From NCBI GenBank assembly GCA_051747265.1, contig JBNJFY010000003.1:452734-516733 (forward strand): a DNA stretch of 64,000 nucleotides, read 5' to 3'. The translations under genes and the position numbers were made by a program. The notes under the pieces are model-generated. The model was not told where the DNA came from, did no database searches, and was given only the letters and a program-made list of their open reading frames with translations. Numbering within the stretch: the stretch's first letter is position 1; each line of letters begins with the position of its first letter. Origin of the DNA: JBNJFY01 sp051747265. Lineage in GTDB: Bacteria; Bacteroidota; Rhodothermia; Balneolales; Balneolaceae. This document shows positions 54,796 to 62,852 of this stretch, piece after piece.

Positions 54796-56040
54796 ATGAC
54801 AACTACTATTCTTGAATCGATAAAACAGTTTTTAAACCGGTACCAAAATTTCGGGATAACTGAAAATCTGCCTGATGGAGAAGCTCGGTTTGTACAGGCT
54901 CTGAATGGCATGGTGCTGATTGTTACCGGCCTGTTGTGGTTACAACTACCATTTGTGCTCGAACTACTGCCCGATACGCGATACATCCTGGCGTCCTTCC
55001 TGATCTGGCCCATTTTATGGCAGCTGGTACCATACCTTCATCAGCGCGGTAATTATACAGCCGCCCGACTGTATTATTGCATATCGAGCCTGATACTTAT
55101 TACCTTTAATGCCGTTCAGCTTGGTCCTGAGACCGAGAATCACCTTTTCATGGTGGCTCTTATACTCAGCGCCTTCATTATATTTCCACCCCGAAATGTT
55201 CGGTGGCTGGTTCTGGTTGTGGTGCTTTCCACAGCTGCCCTGGTAGGTCTGGAATGGTTTTACGGTATTTATGGTGGACTGGTAGATTTTCCGGCGGAGT
55301 TTGTTACCATGACTCGTTGGTCTTCGATGTCGGCCATGTTTTTGATTGTTCTGGCCATTACCATTTATCACTATCGGGTAGTAGATGATGCTGAACAAAA
55401 GCTGAAGTTGGAACACCAGCGCTCCGAGCGACTATTGCTCAATATTCTGCCGGCCTCCATTGCCATACGGTTAAAAAAGAATGAAGCTCCTATAGCGGAC
55501 AGAATTGAAGATGCTACGATCTTATTTGCTGATCTGGTTGGTTTTACGGAAATGGCCGGTCGGATGCCCCACGAAAGGGTGGTGGAAATTCTGGATCAGC
55601 TTTTTACCGAGTTTGATCAGATGTGCGGGCGTTACGGGTTGGAAAAGATAAAAACGATCGGGGATGCCTATATGGTAGCCGGTGGCATCCCACAGGCCAA
55701 AGCAGGACATCATGATGCGGTGGCTTCGTTCGCGCTGGAAATGCGTGAGTATATCCGAAACTCACCGATCACCGAAACACCCGGGTTGGGCATTCGGATT
55801 GGAATACACTGTGGACCGGTGGTGGCAGGGGTTATTTGTGAAACCAAGTTTGCCTACGATGTTTGGGGGGATACGGTTAATACGGCTAGCCGCATGGAAT
55901 CGAATGGACTACCCAATAAAATTCAGGTTTCGGCCGATTTTCACAATCGAACCCGACAGGCTTTTTCGTACACTTCTCGCGGCATTCAGCAAATTAAGGG
56001 CAAGGGAGAGCTGAAAACCTATATACTGGAAGGGCAATAA
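54796..56040 (+). CDS. Membrane-bound class III adenylate cyclase
   Basis: Makes cAMP from ATP. The N-terminal half has about six membrane helices (about 35-195), then a short coiled-coil linker and a class III catalytic domain (about 235-400). Metal Asp246 (LFADLVGFT) and Asp290 (KTIGDAYM). Adenine-selecting Lys286 and Asp355 (YDVWGDTVN) indicate adenylate rather than guanylate cyclase. Transition-state Asn362 and Arg366 (TVNTASRM). No cAMP-binding protein is in the window. It lies between two direct repeats. Confidence 0.93.
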   Translation: MTTTILESIKQFLNRYQNFGITENLPDGEARFVQALNGMVLIVTGLLWLQLPFVLELLPDTRYILASFLIWPILWQLVPYLHQRGNYTAARLYYCISSLILITFNAVQLGPETENHLFMVALILSAFIIFPPRNVRWLVLVVVLSTAALVGLEWFYGIYGGLVDFPAEFVTMTRWSSMSAMFLIVLAITIYHYRVVDDAEQKLKLEHQRSERLLLNILPASIAIRLKKNEAPIADRIEDATILFADLVGFTEMAGRMPHERVVEILDQLFTEFDQMCGRYGLEKIKTIGDAYMVAGGIPQAKAGHHDAVASFALEMREYIRNSPITETPGLGIRIGIHCGPVVAGVICETKFAYDVWGDTVNTASRMESNGLPNKIQVSADFHNRTRQAFSYTSRGIQQIKGKGELKTYILEGQ

Positions 56041-56159
56041 CGATTTAGTTACTCCCCAAAACTGGCGCACGTGTTAAGTCCGGATTTGAATTAGGAAGTA
56101 TGCCAATTGTAATAGTTGGGTCTCAGGCAATAATAGGGATTGGTTAGTAAGTGAAGGAC

Positions 56160-56205
56160 GTCACTTGTGCCCCTGAACTTTGCTGATGGATGGGGCACAA
56201 GTGAC
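56160..56205. repeat. 14-bp perfect inverted repeat at the left end of repeat B
   Basis: gtcacttgtgcccc and ggggcacaagtgac are separated by 18 nt. Copy A keeps only the inner part of the left arm (tgccc). The arm sequence also recurs inverted at the far end of the repeat (aacacttgc), hinting at terminal repeats of the element. Confidence 0.7.
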
Positions 56206-56310
56206 ACCCGAAATGAATTTGGCTGAGATCATTTAAAGCTGTTAGTGAACTGTTAAAGATTGGGTAAGCTCTTCTGTTCATTTTCGGGTTTAACACTTGC
56301 TCCAGGTAGG
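56170..56310. repeat. 140-bp direct repeat B flanking the cyclase gene
   Basis: Second copy of the repeat at 54378-54519, same orientation, 130 bp after the cyclase stop and immediately before REP element copy 2. Repeat A likewise lies next to REP copy 1, so both repeat types occur on each side of the gene. Confidence 0.8.
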
Positions 56311-56315
56311 GATAT

Positions 56316-56514
56316 GAGTGATAGAGTGACGCGCCTGCGGCGCTGAGTGAGGGAGTGATAGCGATAATACTTTGCTTTAGTTTATGGCAACTGCCCAACC
56401 AGAAAGGCAAAAAAATAATTAACAGCAAAAATTACTCTATCACTCAGCGCCGCAGGCGCGTCACTCCATCACTCTATCACTTCATCGCTCTATCACAAGC
56501 GGCGTCAGCCGCGT
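56316..56514. repeat. Large palindromic REP-like element, copy 2
   Basis: Same structure as copy 1: left arm gatagagtgacgcgcctgcg, core from ataatactttgctttag to aacagcaaaaattactc, right arm cgccgcaggcgcgtcac. The arms are perfect inverted repeats here. A run of atcactc-type 8-mers follows. No ORF with coding character lies inside, although short ORFs cross it. Confidence 0.85.
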
Positions 56515-56674
56515 TCCCAAAGCTGGCACAAGCGGTAACCGTCGCTTTGGCTATGATTACTGAAGACGCTTGCGCCATTTTGGGGATAGGATTTTCGGCT
56601 TTTCTGAATTGAAATGTTTGTTGAAAAATAGACTAGGCGTTATCCAATTCTACCTATAATTGGTATCTCCAGCC

Positions 56675-58255
56675 TTATTTTAAGGCTTTGTTCATAGCCT
56701 CATAATAAACCGTACCCATAATCGCGTAGCCATTCTCATTTAGGTGAACACCATCACCGGATAAATGCTGGTTGGGGTTTAAAGCGGCTTCCATATCGGC
56801 AAGTATGATCAGATCTCCATTTGCCCGGCGGTTTTCAATATGAGTGCGAAGAGCTTGGTTGTATTCTTGCACTAACTCGGCACGATCCTGAATGGGCATA
56901 TCCGATGCGCCTACATCTTTTGAGGAGACCGGGGGGATGGTGGCCGCCAAAATGTAGGTACCATCCTCAGAATATTCGAAGATCATATCAATCAATTGAT
57001 TCCATCGGTCGGCAATTTCCTGTCCGGATTCATCGAAATACCAAGCAATATCGTTGGTGCCTACCATTAACGTAACATACTTGGGATGGTGCGTTTGCAT
57101 CAGGGATTGCGCTTTATCCATGATCCCTTGAATCTTAATGCCCCCAACTCCTTCGTGATCCGGATCCGGAATGGAGCTACCCTGACGCTGGTTGCCTACG
57201 TAGTCTAAAGTGTGTCCGTCATTTTCCAGTAAATTCCACAATTTCACTCTGGGGCGCGAGTCATTAGTCATACTATCACCCAATGGCATAATGACTAAGG
57301 TTTCATCGGAGGGAGGAGGGGTATCTTCTTTAGGCTCAATGTGATAGATCAACTCCGACTCAAGCGTATAATCCGTATTATTTTTAATAATTGCGTTCAA
57401 TGTAAACTGACCAGCAGCATTGTTTTTGTGGGAAATACGAAAAGAGTTGTCGGGAAGTTCCGTGACCTCCAATTGATCGCCAGAGAATTCTGCGGATACA
57501 ATAGGTGCCTCACTGCTAAAATAATCGGTTATATGGAACTCAACAGACTGACCTTCTTGACTGCGCAAGGTATCGGCTACTTGAGTAATGGGTACTGATT
57601 CATCTGCAGAATCAATGTGATAGATCAACTCCGATTCAAGCGTATAATCCGTATTATTTTTAATAGTTGCGTTCAATGTAAATTGACCGGCAGCATTGTT
57701 GGTGTGGGAGACACGGAAAGAATCGCTGGGTAGTTCCGTGACCTCCAATTGATCGCCATAAAATTCAGCGGAAACAATGGGGGCTTCACTGTTAAAATAA
57801 TCGGTTATATGGAACTCAACAGACTGACCTTCTTGACTGCGCAAGGTATCGGCTACTTGAGTAATGGGTACTGATTCATCTGCAGAATCAATGTGATAGA
57901 TCAACTCCGATTCAAGCGTATAATCCGTATTATTTTTAATAGTTGCGTTCAATGTAAATTGACCGGCAGCATTGTTGGTGTGGGAGACACGGAAAGAATC
58001 GCTGGGTAGTTCCGTGACCTCCAATTGATCGCCATAAAATTCAGCGGAAACAATGGGGGCTTCACTGTTAAAATAATCGGTTATATGGAATTCAATGGAT
58101 AGGCCCTGTTGCCCCTGTAACGTATCCGCTACTTGAGTGATGGGGATGATTTCCTCATCGGGCGTATCCAGCAGGTTTGATTCGCTCGTGATCTGATCAC
58201 AACTAAATAATGTTACTATCAAAAAGGATGATAGGGTAAGCATACGCAATTTCAT
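56675..58255 (-). CDS. SGNH/GDSL hydrolase lipoprotein with three 92-residue repeats
   Basis: Exported esterase-type protein. The signal ends in LFSC (lipobox Cys about 19). Three tandem 92-residue repeats (about 39-306) starting ITQVADTLRSQEGQS are beta-sandwich-like. The hydrolase domain then has Ser328 in PLGDSMTND, the Asn of VGTNDIAW and the Asp501/His504 pair in DGVHLNENGY. Repeats 1 and 2 are almost identical at DNA level (period 276 bp), and repeat 3 is diverged. Substrate unknown; carbohydrate esterase activity is plausible. Confidence 0.9.
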   Translation of the reverse strand: MKLRMLTLSSFLIVTLFSCDQITSESNLLDTPDEEIIPITQVADTLQGQQGLSIEFHITDYFNSEAPIVSAEFYGDQLEVTELPSDSFRVSHTNNAAGQFTLNATIKNNTDYTLESELIYHIDSADESVPITQVADTLRSQEGQSVEFHITDYFNSEAPIVSAEFYGDQLEVTELPSDSFRVSHTNNAAGQFTLNATIKNNTDYTLESELIYHIDSADESVPITQVADTLRSQEGQSVEFHITDYFSSEAPIVSAEFSGDQLEVTELPDNSFRISHKNNAAGQFTLNAIIKNNTDYTLESELIYHIEPKEDTPPPSDETLVIMPLGDSMTNDSRPRVKLWNLLENDGHTLDYVGNQRQGSSIPDPDHEGVGGIKIQGIMDKAQSLMQTHHPKYVTLMVGTNDIAWYFDESGQEIADRWNQLIDMIFEYSEDGTYILAATIPPVSSKDVGASDMPIQDRAELVQEYNQALRTHIENRRANGDLIILADMEAALNPNQHLSGDGVHLNENGYAIMGTVYYEAMNKALK

Positions 58256-58315
58256 AAGGGAGAGATAAAATGATATATAAAATAATGATTCACAGTTAAC
58301 TTATGGTGAGTTAAA

Positions 58316-58444
58316 GGGAGCTTTGCAAAACTACCTGTCATTGCGAACGCAGTGCGACAATCCCCTGATTAGATTGTATAAATGGTGATTGTTGCTACAT
58401 TCTGTCACGACTAAATAAATTTGGGAAGGTTTTGCAAAGCTCTC
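58316..58444. mobile_element. 129-bp MITE-like element, copy 2 (inverted)
   Basis: Reverse-complement relative of 19500-19628, same 129-bp length. Its terminal repeats gggagctttgcaaaac and gttttgcaaagctctc differ at one base. Flanking duplication TTAAA at 58311-58315 and 58445-58449. Interior similarity to copy 1 is high but not perfect, so the copies are not very recent. Confidence 0.85.
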
Positions 58445-58631
58445 TTAAAACCTAAAGTTTAGAGCTGTGATGGTTCGATCTTGAAATATTTATACCCAAT
58501 TAACAGTCAAACCTCATTAATGTTCCATGTAATAAGAAGACTACATGGTTTCCTGGTGGACTTGGCAAAAACAAGGTTCCCTTTTCCGTTCCACCCCAAG
58601 AGCTAGCTATATTAAGAGTACCTCCGGTTGC

Positions 58632-58866
58632 CCGCCGCTTGATGATAGAGTGATGGAGTGACGCGGCTAGCGCCGCTAGTGATAGAGTGACGCGCCTGCG
58701 GCGCTGAGTGAGGGAGTGGTAACGATAATAGTTTGCTTTAGTTTATGGCAACTGCCCAACCAGAAAGGCAAAAAAATAATTAACGGCAAAAATTACTCTA
58801 TCACTCAGCGCCGCAGGCGCGTCACTCTATCACTTTATCACTCTATCACAAGCCGCGTCACTCTCA
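58632..58866. repeat. Large palindromic REP-like element, copy 3
   Basis: Third copy, 188 bp beyond the second MITE. It has an extra left module (cgccgcttgatgatagagtg and acgcggctagcgccgct) as in copy 1, then the same core and right arm as copy 2. It ends 16 bp before the stop of the minus-strand gene at 58882. Confidence 0.85.
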
Positions 58867-58881
58867 TCGCTGCTCATACGA

Positions 58882-59400
58882 CTACTTGGTATCAATTCTG
58901 TTTCCTACACATTCTTCCATAAAGTGATGCAGGTAGATCATCTGTTTATGTCCGAATTTTTGTCCCAGGTAGGCCACCAAATACAACGAGCAGAATAAAA
59001 GAATCAACACCGGAACCAGCCAAAGAATAGAAGCGTCTTTACCCAAGGATACAAAGGAAAGACCAATCATGGATACCATCAGTGCGGCAAAACCAATGAC
59101 GGAATAGAAGAAAATAAACAGGGTCCAAACAGAGGGCTGGGGACCATATAATCCCCGAATAAGACTTCCATGTTCCGTCTCCTCAATAGTGAGCGTGAGT
59201 TGGGGAGACCAGTAATGTTGATCTTCTTCTACCGGATAAATAGTTATAAAGCTGGAAAGAACGTCTCCGTCAATTTTGTTCTGCTGTTGAAGACTCTTCT
59301 TTACGGTTGCCGAAAAGGCGGAAGGCGAATCGGGATACTCAAATTGAATGCGGGGCCGAATGCGGGTAAATTTGATATGTTCAAGATGCTGTTCAGACAT
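58882..59400 (-). CDS. Two-pass membrane protein of unknown function
   Basis: 172 residues. A soluble N-terminal domain of about 90 residues is followed by two hydrophobic helices (WTLFIFFYSVIGFAALMVSM and ASILWLVPVLILLFCSLYLV) and a short tail. No family recognised. It is the last gene before the cassette array and has normal base composition. Confidence 0.75.
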   Translation of the reverse strand: MSEQHLEHIKFTRIRPRIQFEYPDSPSAFSATVKKSLQQQNKIDGDVLSSFITIYPVEEDQHYWSPQLTLTIEETEHGSLIRGLYGPQPSVWTLFIFFYSVIGFAALMVSMIGLSFVSLGKDASILWLVPVLILLFCSLYLVAYLGQKFGHKQMIYLHHFMEECVGNRIDTK

Positions 59401-59488
59401 TCATAAGCAGTTTTAGAAGATATTTTTCGTTGGGGAAGTTCCTCGTTTTCAGCAATTGGCCTTAGGAATATTTCATGATTGGGTCGCT

Positions 59489-59503
59489 ACATAACGAGCT
59501 GGT
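59489..59503 (-). other. Possible degenerate attC end (left boundary of cassette array)
   Basis: acataac fits the RYYYAAC simple site seen at the other cassette boundaries. It lies 8 bp beyond the stop codon of the gene at 59503. A complete attC with paired arms is not visible, so the last cassette may be truncated here. Confidence 0.4.
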
Positions 59504-60072
59504 CAGCTGATTGATATATGCTTAATAGCGTCATTATTGATGTTTGTAATTTTTTGAAGAAAGGAAAAGATTTTATAGAGAATACCGATAAAGAAAAACT
59601 TGGTTTGACCTCTAATGAATTTATTTTCATCCCAAATCTTTATTTGGTCTCTCTTCTTGTTATTTGAATGAGCAAAATGTCCATAAATATAGTTCTCAAA
59701 TATCTCTCTGAAGGTGTAATGGGGTTTATCTTTTGGGCCAAAATGAGTTTTAGAGTCTAAATAGTCATTAAGTGAATTTCTTGATTCCTTGAACTCATTA
59801 ATTAACTCAACAGGTAGAGAAAGTTTTTCATAATGTTTGTCCAAGTTTCTAATTGAACAGGGCTCATTATCTTGAATAAAGAATCGAAGAGTTAGAATAA
59901 ATGATTTTATTTCGTCATCACTTGGAATTTCTTGATTTAATTCGTTTTCCATGAAATTAAATTTGAAAGAGAGACTCTTTCCCTTCCAATTTTGAAAGAA
60001 TCCTGAATTATTTAACTCCTCGAATTTTTCGTTATAAAGTTTGAGAGGATATAGTTTTTCATCTCGATTCAT
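59503..60072 (-). CDS. AT-rich cassette gene of unknown function
   Basis: 189 residues, predicted helical and soluble with a weakly hydrophobic segment near the C-terminus. The AT-rich codon use contrasts with the housekeeping genes. The segment TFREIFENYIYGHFAHSNNKKRDQ recalls a family of uncharacterised cassette and mobile-DNA proteins, but no function is known to me. The start is 26 bp from the attC core at 60098, typical of integron cassettes. Confidence 0.7.
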   Translation of the reverse strand: MNRDEKLYPLKLYNEKFEELNNSGFFQNWKGKSLSFKFNFMENELNQEIPSDDEIKSFILTLRFFIQDNEPCSIRNLDKHYEKLSLPVELINEFKESRNSLNDYLDSKTHFGPKDKPHYTFREIFENYIYGHFAHSNNKKRDQIKIWDENKFIRGQTKFFFIGILYKIFSFLQKITNINNDAIKHISIS

Positions 60073-60097
60073 TTTTAATAAGTAAGATTCGAAAACC

Positions 60098-60258
60098 AGT
60101 TAACGACATTGCGCTTAAACGGCGTAGGGCTACAAGTAACAAGTTAATTATTAGCAGGGTAGGGGTTACCGGGAAAAGATGCCAATGGGCGAACAGCTCC
60201 TAAGCCGTATCCACCGAAAGGAGCTGAAGGTGGGCCCGATATGAAGCGCGTGTTATAC
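60098..60258 (-). other. attC-like recombination site, long form
   Basis: Outer boxes agttaac (60098-60104) and gttatac (60252-60258). Inner arms pair: gcgcttaaacggc near the left with gaagcgcg near the right. The 161-bp length and body (gcagggtaggggttaccg) are shared with 62853-63012. It separates two minus-strand cassette genes and lies downstream of the gene at 60274, as attC sites do. Confidence 0.7.
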
Positions 60259-60273
60259 TGCCGAAAAATACCC

Positions 60274-60900
60274 TTATTTAGCTGTACCACCTGATTCTAT
60301 TTGCACCGAACCTAATAACGCATTGGGTTCTAGTTTGTATTTTATACCATTATTAGAATCGTTTTTTGCTTCTTCATGAAGTGTGGATATAATATTTTTA
60401 ACATCATCAAAACAATGATCTAGGAATTCGTCATGAACTCTTTTTTCAATTGAGTTTTGAAGCATTGAATCAATATTTAGATCTTCAAAATTTATTTCCT
60501 CATAAAGTTCATTAATATCAATGCTGCCATGAACTAGAAGGTTTCTAATTTTATTGAGATTAGAAATAGTTTGTCCTGGTCTTTGTGATGTATCAGAAAC
60601 TCTAGGAACATTTAATTTTTTACTCAGCCATTTCAATTTTCCAACAGTGCCTTTAAAATTCCCATTTGAAAAAAAATCTCTTTCATTTTCCCAAATTTCT
60701 GGAAATACACTTTCACCTATGTAGTTTAAATAAGATTCCAGTGCGAAATATATTGTCAGGTATGCAGTGTATTCGAAATGAGTAGGGTTGCGATCAGTAG
60801 TACTTATTTGGGCTCTTAGTGATTTGCTAGTTTTCCATAAAAAACGATGAGTAAAAAAATGAGAAGTCCTTCTGTATGGCACTTTTGACATAACGAACAT
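60274..60900 (-). CDS. HEPN-like cassette protein
   Basis: 208 residues, AT-rich, all-helical. Arg119-x4-His124 in KIRNLLVHGS fits the HEPN RNase signature (R-x4-6-H), and the surrounding helices match the Apea/RiboL-PSP style of HEPN proteins. HEPN proteins often act as RNA-cleaving toxins or in phage defence; the activity here is inference from one motif. The start (ATG 60900 or 60891) is 13-22 bp beyond the attC at 60913. Confidence 0.65.
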   Translation of the reverse strand: MFVMSKVPYRRTSHFFTHRFLWKTSKSLRAQISTTDRNPTHFEYTAYLTIYFALESYLNYIGESVFPEIWENERDFFSNGNFKGTVGKLKWLSKKLNVPRVSDTSQRPGQTISNLNKIRNLLVHGSIDINELYEEINFEDLNIDSMLQNSIEKRVHDEFLDHCFDDVKNIISTLHEEAKNDSNNGIKYKLEPNALLGSVQIESGGTAK

Positions 60901-60912
60901 TCTGTTTAAGTG

Positions 60913-61000
60913 ATATAACGAACCAGAGTTTAAGCGGCAAGTCGAGTTAGTTAATTAAGCTTTAGACTGCGATCGAGTCCGCTTAAAACGCCTGTTATAC
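60913..61000 (-). other. attC site, canonical length
   Basis: 88 bp bounded by atataac (60913-60919) and gttatac (60994-61000). Strongly paired arms: gagtttaagcggc on the left and gtccgcttaaaac on the right, with unpaired bases as in attC. It overlaps the last codons of the gene at 60955, whose C-terminus is therefore encoded in the site. Confidence 0.82.
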
Positions 61001-61578
61001 AGCATTTTAATTTTGGATAGTATTTTATCTTTGTTTCTAAAAAACCAATTTTTTTGTAGAGGTGTAATTCTTGAAATTAACCACCGAACATTTTCGTCAA
61101 GTTGTTCGAGATTATTTTTGTAAATAGTTAAAGTACGCTCTGGAATGTTTTCAGCATCGTTTTCTTTAGCATAAGCCACAAAACCAGTATAAATTTTTCT
61201 CAAAAGCACAATACTATTCTTTATTCCATGTAATTTTCTTGTAATAAAATCTTGCCCTTTTTCGGCTTCCCATTCTGATACAGATAAAACGATAGATTCA
61301 AATTGATCATCTAATTCTGGCGGTTCCAGTGGTATTGTTGTTTTCCATGATTCATCGACTTCAAATAAACCTGGAACTGTTTCAATTCCCCCGACATTTC
61401 TCCATGCCTTAGTAAGCTCAATATGAATAACTATGTCCCCTAATACTCTCCTTAGTTCTGTAAAATTTTTTCTAGTTTTGCGTCTTTCGTTTATCAGATA
61501 AGCAACAAATGTTGTTAATGTAGATAGAATCCAACCAGCAAAAATATATAAGAGGTTCTCTATGGTTGCGGGACTCAT
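60955..61578 (-). CDS. Cassette-encoded one-pass membrane protein of unknown function
   Basis: 207 residues. One N-terminal membrane segment (IENLLYIFAGWILSTLTTFVA) then a cytoplasmic helical region, ending in a basic tail (RFKRTRSQSKA) encoded inside the attC. Function unknown. The start is about 45 bp from the attC-like end at 61623. Confidence 0.72.
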   Translation of the reverse strand: MSPATIENLLYIFAGWILSTLTTFVAYLINERRKTRKNFTELRRVLGDIVIHIELTKAWRNVGGIETVPGLFEVDESWKTTIPLEPPELDDQFESIVLSVSEWEAEKGQDFITRKLHGIKNSIVLLRKIYTGFVAYAKENDAENIPERTLTIYKNNLEQLDENVRWLISRITPLQKNWFFRNKDKILSKIKMLYNRRFKRTRSQSKA

Positions 61579-61622
61579 ATAATTAAAAAATTTGAAGCAT
61601 TTATTGCAGTTAGACTGATGCT

Positions 61623-61727
61623 GTATAACCTATAATTATAAGAACCAACCTACCCATTACAATTTCATCCCACAAGGATAAAATCGTTACCAAGCTGCGG
61701 AACGACCAGAATTAAAGCCCGTTATGG
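61623..61727 (-). other. attC-like site, diverged
   Basis: 105 bp from gtataac (61623-61629) to gttatgg (61721-61727). The arms pair imperfectly (tataattataagaacc versus ccagaattaaagcc). It sits at the expected spacing before the start of the gene at 60955. Confidence 0.55.
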
Positions 61728-61992
61728 TCATAACCTAGCCGGATAAGAGGGTGGTGTAACGATATGCGTTTATGACAACAAGAGTGCGTGGAATACCATA
61801 GCTATGATCTTTTGGCGGTCTTGTGCCTTTTTTGGGCGTATTCATACTTAATACTTAATCACGCTGTCAGGTCCTTCGGACGCTGACAGGTTGGCTGATT
61901 AAGAACATAATCTAAACCTCAAAGCACCGCTAAATGGTTCAAGCGTCCGCTTGGACCATGGGTAGTTTAGCTTAGTTAGCAGAAGGATTATT
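61728..61992. other. Apparently ORF-less cassette body
   Basis: About 265 bp between two attC-like sites with no credible ORF. It holds an inverted repeat (ctgtcagg tccttcgga cgctgacag, about 61866-61890) and REP-like words such as aagcgtccgcttg. ORF-less cassettes are known in large integrons. Confidence 0.45.
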
Positions 61993-62117
61993 GAGCACAA
62001 GCGGACGCTTGCGCTATACGGGGGCAACAAATTAATTATTAGCAGGGTAGGGGTTACCGGGGAAAGATGCCAATAGGGCGAACAGCTCCTACGTCCGCTT
62101 TGAAGTGCGTGTTAGGC
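61993..62117 (-). other. attC-like site with canonical GTTAGGC end
   Basis: The right end gttaggc (62111-62117) fits GTTRRRY exactly. Arms gcacaagcggac and gtccgctttgaagtgc pair. The body again has gcagggtaggggttaccg, shared with the other long sites. The left simple site is degenerate (no clear RYYYAAC). Confidence 0.6.
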
Positions 62118-62133
62118 AACTTTATTAATTCAT

Positions 62134-62721
62134 TTATGGCAAAAAGTTAATACTAGGCTTATACCAAACGTTTTTTCCTGAGCCCACGCGCAGTATATTG
62201 TAAGAGACAATGATAAGATTATATAAGTAAAGACCAGCAATGAAAAAGTAGAGAGGTAAATAGATATCACTCGCCACTGTCGGCATTATATATAGTGTCC
62301 TTATTTTGTAATTCCACCATATAAAGTAAACCCCCAAGCCTATGAACAAAAGAAGGGTCCAGGTTATTTGAAAACTGAGAAGCTTTTTAGCATTGGATGT
62401 TAGGTCTTTGATTTTTCCTTTTTTCGAAATCCAGAGTAACAAAGGAAGAATTATTCCTAAAAGAGGGAAAACAATGAAACTCATCGCTGAGATATGCAAG
62501 GATGCTAAATAAGATCTGTTCTCCTCTTTTTGATTATCCAAGAATGTATCAATGGAAACATCTAAGGCATCAGCTATTTGAATAATTGTATTTCCACGTG
62601 GGTCTGATTTTCCGTTTTCTATGCGTTGGATCGTTCGCAGACTTAAATTGGATTTCTCGGCAAGCTTTTCTTGAGAAAATCCTTTTTGATTACGTATCTG
62701 TTTAATTTTTTCAGCTATCAT
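62134..62721 (-). CDS. XRE-family regulator fused to membrane helices
   Basis: 195 residues. An N-terminal helix-turn-helix (about 1-62: GFSQEKLAEKSNLSLRTIQRIENG) is followed by about four membrane segments of DUF4870-like character. HTH-membrane fusions of this type are common in Bacteroidota. Three palindromic half-sites lie upstream. Alone in its cassette. Confidence 0.82.
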   Translation of the reverse strand: MIAEKIKQIRNQKGFSQEKLAEKSNLSLRTIQRIENGKSDPRGNTIIQIADALDVSIDTFLDNQKEENRSYLASLHISAMSFIVFPLLGIILPLLLWISKKGKIKDLTSNAKKLLSFQITWTLLLFIGLGVYFIWWNYKIRTLYIMPTVASDIYLPLYFFIAGLYLYNLIIVSYNILRVGSGKNVWYKPSINFLP

Positions 62722-62796
62722 GTCAATTAATCTTGAGTTATGAATTTGATTCGCTGAAGTCTAAATAATAGCTGAATAAACATTAACGGCTTGTTT

Positions 62797-62823
62797 ACGA
62801 CATTTCAACGACAAACTTGTCGT
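62797..62823. promoter_or_regulatory. Candidate operator of the XRE regulator
   Basis: Half-sites acgacat (62797-62803), acgacaa (62808-62814) and the inverted ttgtcgt (62817-62823) lie 76-102 bp upstream of the gene. acgacaa-ac-ttgtcgt is a perfect 7-bp palindrome. Autoregulation is inferred. Confidence 0.5.
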
Positions 62824-62852
62824 ATGGCGATTAAATCTGATTAGTCCAAGTT

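Noticed and set aside
54060..56612. Short ORFs on both strands crossing the REP-like elements (LPNQKGKKIIN and KLKQSIIAIT type)
   Set aside because: They recur only because the repeat recurs, change ends with each copy and have no start signals; treated as non-coding.
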